Assembly: GCA_947164865.1 (NCBI GenBank)
Contig: CAMUYA010000011.1
Location: 1 to 64,000, forward strand
Direction of reading: 5' to 3'
Length of the DNA stretch: 64,000 nt
From: an uncultured Lachnospiraceae bacterium
Lineage (GTDB): Bacteria > Bacillota > Clostridia > Lachnospirales > Lachnospiraceae
Shown piece by piece: positions 1 to 7,217 of the stretch. The notes under the pieces were generated by a model. It was not told the origin of the DNA. It worked only from the letters and a program-made list of their open reading frames with translations, and searched no databases. The first letter of the stretch is position 1; each line of letters opens with the position of its first letter. The position numbers and the translations under genes were made by a program.

Positions 1-130
1 GCATAAACCGGTCCCTGCGATAATGTTCGAGCAGCTCGCCTGATGAGGCGAGCGTTGCGAGTTGTAGCAGGGCGGTTTTGCCCTTTGCGGAGACAAATTT
101 TGCGTCAGCGCGGAGACGTAGCGAATCCAT
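1..130 (-). other. Open frame running off the window edge, doubtful
   Basis: On the minus strand an ATG at 130-128 opens a frame of 43 codons with no stop before the window edge. The predicted peptide starts MDSLRLRADAKFVSAKGK and reads rather like protein, but no Shine-Dalgarno sequence precedes it and the stretch is rich in inverted repeats (arms GCTCGCCT and AGGCGAGC at 34-53). It may instead be an intergenic repeat element downstream of the symporter gene. No family is recognised. Confidence 0.2.
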
Positions 131-194
131 ACTTGAAAACGCGAAGTCCGTCACTCAATTAATCAGAATAATTGTTAATACATTAAACCGTAAT

Positions 195-2045
195 TCAATT
201 TGCCGCTCTCTTAACATTAAGTTCCTTCGTGATCTCCTCGAGCTTCTCATCGGTAAGCTTATACCTTGCCCGGAAGATGATAAGAGCTATCGCGAGCACA
301 AATACCGGCAGCACCGTCATTACAAACCTGAGTCCGATAACCGAATTATTCGAAACAACAGTTGCTCCGTTTGACATAATGTCGGCAATATAAGTCTTGA
401 GTCCGTAGCATCTCATTCCCGGAAGCACTTCACCGCCCTGAGAAGAATACGTGCTGCCGGATTCACTGATGTTAAAGATCGAGAGACAGATCGATGCTAC
501 AAGAGCTGCGATTCCCGATGCAAGCTTAACCACAAAAGTCTGCATTGAAAAGATGACCGACTCATCGCGGCGATTATTCTTAAGCTCGCCGTAGTCAACC
601 GTATTTGCAAGAAATACTGTAACAATAACATTCAGCATTCCCACTGCAGACATGATGAAGAATCCCGGTGCAAGGAACGGATACACACTGCTTGTTCCCG
701 CAAGTGCCATTATGAGCAGGATCACATATCCGCCTATAGCTGAGAAGATACAGATATAAAATATCTTCATTGTGTTAAAGAACTTACGGAGCAGAGGAAA
801 GAAGGCCATCATCGCAAGGATCTGACATGCACCTGCGAAGGTGTTAAACGTGGTGTAATCACCCTGCCAGTTCGTTCCTCCCAGATCATATTTAAAGAAA
901 TAGATGAGCAGATTTGATGTGATATATGTTGCGGAGTTTACAAGCACTATAGTGATGACCATTGCCATAGCCTGATCATTCTGAAGAAGTGCCTTGAACA
1001 TATCTCCGACTTTTGCAGTCTGCACATCGACTGTTGATTTCTCCTTTATAAAGAGACATGTGATAAGAATAAATGCAAAGAACAGAACCGCCACAATGAG
1101 CGAGAACCATTTAAATCCGACTCTCTCAACTTCCTTCTTTGAGGAAAGGTCGATCTTCATCGCATCGCTCTCGGATATCTTTGCAAAATCCTCTTCGGAA
1201 ACATATACCGCAATTACAGCCTCTCCGTCCTTGTCATCCATAACAACATCCAACTCGTTGACCGTGAGAGCATCTTTTTCTTCACTTGAGAAAACAAGGT
1301 TTCCGACAGTGATGTCATACTTTGCATTACTTGTGGTAAAGGAGATCGCATTCTCAAACTCTGCTTTGTTCGCAGTTATTCCGAGAGTCGCTCCACCGGT
1401 GAGAGTCTTTACATTTCCGGTAGCCGCTCCGGTCTCATCCATCTCCACAACATATGCTGTTGTGTTTGTTACATTTAAAGTAGAATTGTCTGCGCTCTTT
1501 CCCGCTGCCGCATTACCGATAGCGGATACCGCAAGAACAGTCACTACGGTAACAATTGCAGAACCTACGCCCGCACAGGTACGGCCAAGAGCTGACATGT
1601 TCTCACGCTCTTTTCCTCCGTCGGTAAATGCGGGAACCATTGACCAGTAGGGAATATCCATCATGGTGTAGGTCACGCCCCAAAGTATATAGAATGCTGC
1701 CGCATAAGCGACGAGGCCGCCGCCGTTAAGTGAAGGAGGCGCAGCAAACATAAGGAACAGGATCACCGCATTTGTGAGCGTTCCTATAAAGAGCCAGGGT
1801 CTGAACTTACCCCATTTGGTTTTTGTCTTTGCAACGAGCACTCCCATAAGAGGATCGTTGAACGCGTCAAACACACGCGCAATGAGAAGTATTATTCCCA
1901 TGATCCATGCCGACACACCCATGATGTCCTGATAATAATACAGGATATAACTGGCGGAAAGCATATATACCATATCTTTTCCGACCGCGCCTATACCATA
2001 AGCAAACTTTTCTTTTCCCGATAGCTTTTTCTTACCCTGTTCCAT
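195..2045 (-). CDS. GPH-family (MelB-like) sugar:cation symporter with a large extracytoplasmic insert
   Basis: Membrane transporter of the glycoside-pentoside-hexuronide:cation symporter family in the MFS superfamily. It would import a sugar or glycoside with Na+ or H+. The N-terminus (GVGAVGKDMVY-like start, then RVFDAFNDPLMG near residues 57-68 and KWGKFRPW near 78-85) is the classic MelB signature. The protein has 616 residues against 450-480 for typical members. The excess is a polar, Thr/Asp/Glu-rich stretch at about residues 178-308 between two membrane helices, predicted to lie outside the cell, plus a shorter polar loop before the last helix. It is the last gene of a minus-strand unit behind the GT-like gene and tetR. 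The family is secure from the N-terminal half; the substrate cannot be told. Confidence 0.85.
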   Translation of the reverse strand: MEQGKKKLSGKEKFAYGIGAVGKDMVYMLSASYILYYYQDIMGVSAWIMGIILLIARVFDAFNDPLMGVLVAKTKTKWGKFRPWLFIGTLTNAVILFLMFAAPPSLNGGGLVAYAAAFYILWGVTYTMMDIPYWSMVPAFTDGGKERENMSALGRTCAGVGSAIVTVVTVLAVSAIGNAAAGKSADNSTLNVTNTTAYVVEMDETGAATGNVKTLTGGATLGITANKAEFENAISFTTSNAKYDITVGNLVFSSEEKDALTVNELDVVMDDKDGEAVIAVYVSEEDFAKISESDAMKIDLSSKKEVERVGFKWFSLIVAVLFFAFILITCLFIKEKSTVDVQTAKVGDMFKALLQNDQAMAMVITIVLVNSATYITSNLLIYFFKYDLGGTNWQGDYTTFNTFAGACQILAMMAFFPLLRKFFNTMKIFYICIFSAIGGYVILLIMALAGTSSVYPFLAPGFFIMSAVGMLNVIVTVFLANTVDYGELKNNRRDESVIFSMQTFVVKLASGIAALVASICLSIFNISESGSTYSSQGGEVLPGMRCYGLKTYIADIMSNGATVVSNNSVIGLRFVMTVLPVFVLAIALIIFRARYKLTDEKLEEITKELNVKRAAN

Positions 2046-2116
2046 ATTTTTCTCCTTATGTATTTGTCCTTCTCTTTCGCTTTACTTCAACGTAATGATA
2101 TGCAGCTTCTAATCAG

Positions 2117-3619
2117 TTATTTATTATCTTTTAATCCCATCGCCAGCTCTACAACCTTGTACGCCCCATCATATAATCCGACGGATTTATTCGTCACGAT
2201 TGCCTCGCACATTCCTTTTAATAGTGACGGGCTTGTCATAAACTGTTCTATCATCTGGAGCGTATGCGGAATATCCCTGCACTCAAGTGTTCCGTCTCCC
2301 ATCTCCGCGGAGTGGATCGCTCCCCACATCTCGTGCTTTCCGACCCTTCTGATAAAGAGCTTCGGAACCGGATAAAATGCCAGTTCACTCGGCTTTGTGA
2401 CAAGTACATCCGCGCTTCTCATCAAAAGGTTGGTGCAATACACCGCTTCAAAAATATTCCTGTGCCAGAATCCGTGGATACCGGTTACTTCCCTGCTTTC
2501 ATCCAGGGCTTCCGATGCGAACTTCTCCGTGTCCGTCCAGTTGTCCATGTGGCTTTCGGAAAGCTCCATCATTCCGGGGATCTCAGCCAGCAGGGCATCC
2601 CACACATTTCTGTAGTCTCCCACATTCACGTAGAGAGCGGCTTTCTTCTCCCTTATGAAAGGAATGAGGTATTTTATTATCGCCGCGAATATCTCCTTCT
2701 GCGCTCCCGCACCTCCGATGGTAAGAAGAAATCTCATCGGTTTACCGGAAGACTGTCTCTTTAACCTTGCCTCGCAATCGGCCTCTATATTTGCCACAAG
2801 CTCATGATCTATGTAATGGCCCGTGTATACCAGACTTCCCTCCGGCATCGGCTTGCAGACTTTCTTTTTCATCATGCCGTTGCAGATCATGTATCCCTGA
2901 AATGCATTTCTGCACTGGATCGCATGAACAGCTCCTTCAGCGAAGTGAAGAGCCATGGGCCAGTTATCCGGAATGGCGTTTACCACATACTTCATTCCCG
3001 CGTGAAGCGCAGCCTGGGCGGGCCATACGTGAGTTCCTACAACCGGGATATCCTTGGGAACATTTTTATAAACAGGAGCCATTAGTTCGGCATTTTTCTG
3101 ATCTGCCGAATTGTATGAGAGAGCTCTGAATCCTTCGTAATTCATGGGTTCCCATACAAGCTTGTTAAAGATCGGATTCTTGGAAAGCCTTGAGCCAAGG
3201 GAATAAAGATCGTTCTGTGCTCCTATCACCTTCGTGCAGGTGGTCTCCCTGTAGGAATTAAGGTCCATCCAGTATGGAGTATATCCCAGATGCTTTGCCG
3301 CCGAAGCTATAGCCATGGATATCCTGTAATGTCCGAATCCCATCCGGATGTTTCCCACGATGATCCCTTTTTCTCTGTCCCAGTCAAGGGCGGGCAGGTT
3401 TGCCTCCGGATCGTAATGTGCATTTGACGAAAGATCTCCCACAAGCACATTGTTGACTCCCAGGCTGTCCCCGATATATTTATTCTTTTCAATCTTTACA
3501 GGATAATCCACACCGGAATCATCGCCATATTTTCTGATATATTTCTTTTTCGAACGAACCGCCTTGTTATATACACCTGACGGCATTTCATTTCCGAATA
3601 TCGTTTTTGATCTGTCCAT
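2117..3619 (-). CDS. Glycosyltransferase-like protein, MurG/MGDG-synthase GT-B fold, function unknown
   Basis: A 500-residue protein that looks like a GT-B enzyme of the MurG / diacylglycerol glycosyltransferase type. Visible hints are GNIRMGFGHYRISMAIAS (a glycine-rich N-terminal loop as in MGDG synthases), LTIGGAGAQKE at the start of the C-terminal domain, and VTKPSELAFYPVPKLFI, which fits the donor-binding TKPGG-like segment. The donor and acceptor are unknown. The start at 3619 is chosen over the longer frame (from 3661) because AAGAAAGGATT lies at the right distance. It sits between tetR and the symporter on the same strand, so it is probably co-regulated with a sugar transporter. The fold is inferred from motif resemblance only. 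Confidence 0.55.
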   Translation of the reverse strand: MDRSKTIFGNEMPSGVYNKAVRSKKKYIRKYGDDSGVDYPVKIEKNKYIGDSLGVNNVLVGDLSSNAHYDPEANLPALDWDREKGIIVGNIRMGFGHYRISMAIASAAKHLGYTPYWMDLNSYRETTCTKVIGAQNDLYSLGSRLSKNPIFNKLVWEPMNYEGFRALSYNSADQKNAELMAPVYKNVPKDIPVVGTHVWPAQAALHAGMKYVVNAIPDNWPMALHFAEGAVHAIQCRNAFQGYMICNGMMKKKVCKPMPEGSLVYTGHYIDHELVANIEADCEARLKRQSSGKPMRFLLTIGGAGAQKEIFAAIIKYLIPFIREKKAALYVNVGDYRNVWDALLAEIPGMMELSESHMDNWTDTEKFASEALDESREVTGIHGFWHRNIFEAVYCTNLLMRSADVLVTKPSELAFYPVPKLFIRRVGKHEMWGAIHSAEMGDGTLECRDIPHTLQMIEQFMTSPSLLKGMCEAIVTNKSVGLYDGAYKVVELAMGLKDNK

Positions 3620-3672
3620 TTTATAATCCTTTCTTAGTTTCAGCCGAGGACGGCAATGCACTCAGCCTGCGG

Positions 3673-3699
3673 CCGCCGGCAGAAGATCCTCTCCGGCGG
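3673..3699 (-). other. GC-rich hairpin between tetR and the GT-like gene
   Basis: Perfect 7-bp arms CCGCCGG and CCGGCGG enclose a 13-nt loop that is itself partly self-complementary. It lies just after the tetR stop codon on the minus strand. There is no T-run, so it is not a canonical terminator; it could stabilise or process the tetR transcript or reduce read-through. Confidence 0.4.
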
Positions 3700-3702
3700 G
3701 GA

Positions 3703-4272
3703 CTATACCGAGATCCCGTCAACAAGTATCTCAACTACGTTTTTAAGAGCATCATTGTAGCTTATCCCGTTCTTTACAAGCACATCTCTTGCAAAGAACT
3801 GTTCGAGCGAAGCTTCCAGCATCGTCTTTACAAGGAAGACTGGAATGTCTCTTATAACGCCTTCCTTTATTCCCTGCTCGATCAGTGCAATGGTTTCCTC
3901 CCAGCCGGTTTCCAGCTTCTCTTCGACCTTGCGGTACACTTCGGGGTATTTTTCGCGGAGCATATAAAGCTGCTTGAAATCTATCTCACTGTAGCTTTCC
4001 GGCATAACGCCCAGGATCTTTTTTACCTTTTCCAGTGTAGTCAGTTTTTTGTCCGCAACAACCTCAGCCTTTTTATCATGGATATTCTCAAACAGATAAT
4101 CCACCATGTCATAGAAAAGTTCCTGCTTATCGTCGTAGGATACATATATGGTTTTTTTGCTCATTCCCAGCTCTTTAGCCAGGTCGTCCATTGTAAACTT
4201 GAGCCCTTTGCGGTTAAACACCCTTATGGTTCCCTCGAGGATATGCACCCTTGAATCGCTTCTTTCCGTCAT
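3703..4272 (-). CDS. TetR-family transcriptional regulator
   Basis: A 189-residue repressor-type protein. The N-terminal helix-turn-helix is clear: TIRVFNRKGLKFTMDDLAKE, then LGMSKKTIYVSYDDKQELF near residues 35-53. The C-terminal part is the usual divergent ligand-binding helical domain. It is the first gene of a minus-strand unit leading to the GT-like protein and the GPH symporter, so a sugar or envelope-related ligand is plausible. Inverted repeats in its own promoter suggest autoregulation. Spacing to the ribosome binding site GGAGG upstream of 4272 is good. Confidence 0.85.
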   Translation of the reverse strand: MTERSDSRVHILEGTIRVFNRKGLKFTMDDLAKELGMSKKTIYVSYDDKQELFYDMVDYLFENIHDKKAEVVADKKLTTLEKVKKILGVMPESYSEIDFKQLYMLREKYPEVYRKVEEKLETGWEETIALIEQGIKEGVIRDIPVFLVKTMLEASLEQFFARDVLVKNGISYNDALKNVVEILVDGISV

Positions 4273-4328
4273 ATATCTTCCTCCTGTACCACTTAAAACG
4301 CTGTTTTTTCAAGTGACCGATTACTGCT

Positions 4329-4413
4329 GGAAACATTTTTTCGTGATTACAGTTTCCATTATATCTTCTATAAAAAACATAAACAAGAAACTATTTTCAC
4401 AAATTTCGTTTCC
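4329..4413 (-). promoter_or_regulatory. tetR promoter with two inverted repeats, likely autoregulatory
   Basis: On the minus strand TTGTTT (4386-4381), a 17-bp spacer and TATAAT (4363-4358) form a good sigma-A promoter. An inverted repeat GGAAAC-N17-GTTTCC (4329-4357) begins directly after the -10 box. A second, AAGAAAC-N16-GTTTCC (4385-4413), overlaps the -35. Repeated arms of the same sequence at both edges of the promoter fit a TetR operator pair. Confidence 0.6.
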
Positions 4414-4532
4414 TTCTTTGTATATTTTCACCAAAGATGGAAAAGGCGGGGCTTTTATGATAAAATGACACTTGGATCGCGCAGATCGTGCGGATCCGAC
4501 AATTCAATGCATCAGTATCACGGGGTCAATAC

Positions 4533-5255
4533 ATGAAAGCCAACAAAATCCTTGTACCAATGATCATATTTCTGCTGCTTGTGATCCTTACGGGAGCAGG
4601 TCTTTTCATTTTTCAGAATAAATTTGTCAAAAATAAAAGCCATCTGGGAACATGGCAGCGGGAAGTCGATATGACACCCTATGTTGTTGCATCCATGAAT
4701 GAATGGTTTGCCGATCCCACCACAGCCAGCCGCGTCAGTTTCGGCACCGGAAAGGTGTATATAAAGACGGATCTTACATTTAACAGCGATGGTAGTTTCA
4801 CCGAAAAGATCAATCCCGAAAGCTACGAGGCAGCAAAACCCATTGCGAAGGAGATAGCCCTGGAAGGTCTCAGAAGTTTCCTTGAGATAAGGCTTGAAAG
4901 CGCCGGAACCAGCGCGGAATCCGTCGGAAAGACAGTGGACGATCTTATAGAAGAAGCCCTTGAGATGACTGCCGCCGAGTATCTGGACCAGAAAGGTCCC
5001 ACCCTTCTTCCTTCGATGGATGAACTTGGCACTATCTATGACCTCAGCGGAACGTATGAAGTAAAAGACGGCGTGATGAAGCGCACCATCTCCGGAAAAC
5101 CGATCTGTGAAAAATATTTCACAAAGGATGATTACCTTATGTTCACCGGTATCGGGGAGGATATCTTTGAAAAGCCTATCGCACAGCCCATGGGCGGTGA
5201 CGATACTCCCCTCGAGATGCTATACGAATACCCCGCGCTGTACATTAAGAAATAA
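4533..5255 (+). CDS. Membrane-anchored hypothetical protein
   Basis: A 240-residue protein with one N-terminal membrane helix (about residues 5-29: ILVPMIIFLLLVILTGAGLF) and an extracytoplasmic domain. That domain holds a LGTWQREVDMT segment, a middle alpha-helical acidic part and a SGTYEVKDGVMKRTISGK segment. The LGTW... / TFNSDGSFTEK pattern recalls lipocalin-like or DUF-type secreted proteins that show a 'GTW' strand. No function is assigned. An in-frame GTG at 4488 would add 15 residues, but the ATG at 4533 places the membrane helix at the normal distance from the start. It precedes the D,D-carboxypeptidase on the same strand. Confidence 0.7.
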   Translation: MKANKILVPMIIFLLLVILTGAGLFIFQNKFVKNKSHLGTWQREVDMTPYVVASMNEWFADPTTASRVSFGTGKVYIKTDLTFNSDGSFTEKINPESYEAAKPIAKEIALEGLRSFLEIRLESAGTSAESVGKTVDDLIEEALEMTAAEYLDQKGPTLLPSMDELGTIYDLSGTYEVKDGVMKRTISGKPICEKYFTKDDYLMFTGIGEDIFEKPIAQPMGGDDTPLEMLYEYPALYIKK

Positions 5256-5330
5256 CCCCCTCATCGGGCATTTTGTGTCCGCTTCCCATCGGAGGAAAGC
5301 ATATATAGAGTAATAAAGGCTGGAAACATA

Positions 5331-6896
5331 ATGAAAAAAATTCTAACCATCATAATATCGTTCACGCTTATAATCGGAAGCCTGAACCTCTTTTGCATAC
5401 GCAGTTATGCGGACGAAAGAGATTTCGAATATCTTCGCAATCTTGATGTGATCGCAGACGGTAAAGATCCCATAAACGTTAAATACGTGGATCTTAACTA
5501 CGACAACGCTTCGTACGTTTCTCTCCGGGATATGGCTGTAGCGCTAAAAGGAACTCACGCAGAGTATTCTCTTACCGTAAATGAAAGTTCCGTAACATTG
5601 ACCAAGGGCGGAAGCTATACCGAAGTAGGCGGAGAGAACGAAGAGTTCACCTCTCTTGTCAGAAACAAGAAATCCCCCGAGTACACCAGAAAGCGTAACA
5701 GATTTACTCAGAACGGCGCAGCGGTCTATTACTATACGATCATCTATAAGGGTGATGACGAGAAAAACTACGACTGCTACATGTACCTTGCGGATCTCGC
5801 TCTGGTGCTCAACGTAGATATGCATTATGAGAACGGTGCCCTTGTGATCGACACTTCCAAGCCCTTCACATTCGACCCTCGCAGGCTTGAGGATGAAGGC
5901 TACTTTCTTTCGACCAATTCCGTGCTTGTGGGAGATGCCACTACCGGAGAAATCTATTATTCCTATAATCCCGATGCATCCGTTGCAATGGCAAGTACCA
6001 CCAAGCTGATGACATTTCTGCTTGTGATGGATGAGATATCAAAAGGGAATCTCTCTCTTGATGATACGGTAGAGACATCCGCCAATGTGGAAAAGCTCTC
6101 CAACTCCATCGACAGGACCTTCCGCATACCCGAAGGTACAAAGGCAAATATCGACGATCTGATCTACGGAATGCTGCTGCCATCAAGCAACGAATGCACT
6201 CTGGCTCTCGCCGAAGCCGTTGCAGGTTCAGAGAAGAATTTCGTCAAAAGGATGAACGAAAAGGCCGCAGCACTTGGGCTTTCCGAAGGCACCGAATTCC
6301 ATACCTGCAACGGTCTTCCCGTATATACCGAAGAGATAATGGAGAACAAAGTCCAGAACTTTATCACCGCCAATGATATGTTCAAGCTGGTCTGCCATAT
6401 ATTCTCCGTTTATCCGCAGATCACCGATTACACATCCTGCACCACCAAGACCCTTTCTTCCCTTGGAAAGTCGGTCAACAACACAAACCCCATGCTATAC
6501 AACGTGCCCGGAGTAGTGGGCCTCAAAACCGGAACCACCAATAAAGCCGGTGCCTGCCTTGTGAGTGCACTTCAGGCCGATACCGGAAGCGGTGTGCATA
6601 CAGTTGTTGTTGTCGAGCTCGGTGCGGAAGATATACTTATCAGGAATAACGTTTCCCAGGCGCTTCTGGTCTACGGCTCTCAGGTATGCAAAAACGGCGG
6701 AGCTGCATCCATTCCGTATTACAATCCCGCCGATTATTATGAACCTGAAGTTGACGAATCCCTTGCCGCCCTTTCCGGAAGAACTCCCGAGACGGCGGAT
6801 GAACTTGCGCGCCTTGTGGTCTGGACCGCACGTAATTACATGCCCATTCCCGAACCCGATCTCACAGAAGTCCCCGACGCAGAAGTTAATGAATAG
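5331..6896 (+). CDS. dacA: D-alanyl-D-alanine carboxypeptidase (PBP5/DacA type, peptidase S11)
   Basis: Low-molecular-mass penicillin-binding protein that trims the terminal D-Ala from peptidoglycan stem peptides outside the membrane. All three active-site motifs are visible: STTK at residues 222-225 (nucleophile Ser222), SSN at 285-287 and KTG at 399-401. A signal peptide occupies about residues 1-27. Before the catalytic domain there is an extra region of about 150 residues containing YVSLRDMAVAL and a later MYLADLALVL, which resembles the copper-amine-oxidase-N-like repeats used for surface attachment or folding in Firmicute exoproteins. No C-terminal amphipathic anchor is obvious. The length of 521 residues exceeds the usual 380-440 because of that N-terminal region. 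The gene symbol follows family membership only. Confidence 0.85.
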   Translation: MKKILTIIISFTLIIGSLNLFCIRSYADERDFEYLRNLDVIADGKDPINVKYVDLNYDNASYVSLRDMAVALKGTHAEYSLTVNESSVTLTKGGSYTEVGGENEEFTSLVRNKKSPEYTRKRNRFTQNGAAVYYYTIIYKGDDEKNYDCYMYLADLALVLNVDMHYENGALVIDTSKPFTFDPRRLEDEGYFLSTNSVLVGDATTGEIYYSYNPDASVAMASTTKLMTFLLVMDEISKGNLSLDDTVETSANVEKLSNSIDRTFRIPEGTKANIDDLIYGMLLPSSNECTLALAEAVAGSEKNFVKRMNEKAAALGLSEGTEFHTCNGLPVYTEEIMENKVQNFITANDMFKLVCHIFSVYPQITDYTSCTTKTLSSLGKSVNNTNPMLYNVPGVVGLKTGTTNKAGACLVSALQADTGSGVHTVVVVELGAEDILIRNNVSQALLVYGSQVCKNGGAASIPYYNPADYYEPEVDESLAALSGRTPETADELARLVVWTARNYMPIPEPDLTEVPDAEVNE

Positions 6897-6900
6897 AAGC

Positions 6901-7217
6901 AATCGCATTGCGTACTTTGCAATGCGACCGACTGCTTGCGTTCTCTGCAATGCGACCGACTGCGAAATGCCCTAATTCGCAGTCAGGTGGCGAAGCCATT
7001 GCGACAGTCGTGCCGTACTTTGGCACGACTGGTTTCCTATTATCAATCGCATTGCGTACTTTGCAATGCGACCGACTGCGAAATGCCTTAATTCGCAGTC
7101 AGGTGGCGAAGCCATTGCGACAGTCGTGCCGTACTTTGGCGCGACTGGTTTCCTATTATCAATCGCATTGCGTTCTCTGCAATGCGACCGACTGCGAAAT
7201 GCCTTAATTCGCAGTCG
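6901..7217. repeat. Tandem hairpin-rich repeat, about 116-bp units, overlapping the mfd 3' end
   Basis: The stretch AATCGCATTGCG recurs at 6901, 7045 and 7161; the unit length is 116 bp, and the first unit has an extra internal 28-bp duplication. Each full unit holds three hairpins: GCATTGC/GCAATGC, CGACTGCGAA/TTCGCAGTCG and CAGTCGTGCC/GGCACGACTG. Two of them share the loop GTACTTT. The third unit ends inside the last codons of mfd (stop at 7206-7204), so the earlier units carry copies of that gene end. It fills the gap between the convergent dacA and mfd genes and could act as a two-way transcription stop. There are no spacer-type unique sequences, so it is not a CRISPR array. Confidence 0.85.

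Noticed and set aside
994..1650. 218-residue plus-strand frame opposite the GPH symporter
   Set aside because: Antisense shadow of a well-supported membrane protein gene; no ribosome binding site or family.
6901..7217. CRISPR-like array
   Set aside because: Repeats are direct, contiguous 116-bp units with no unique spacers of constant length, and no cas genes are near.
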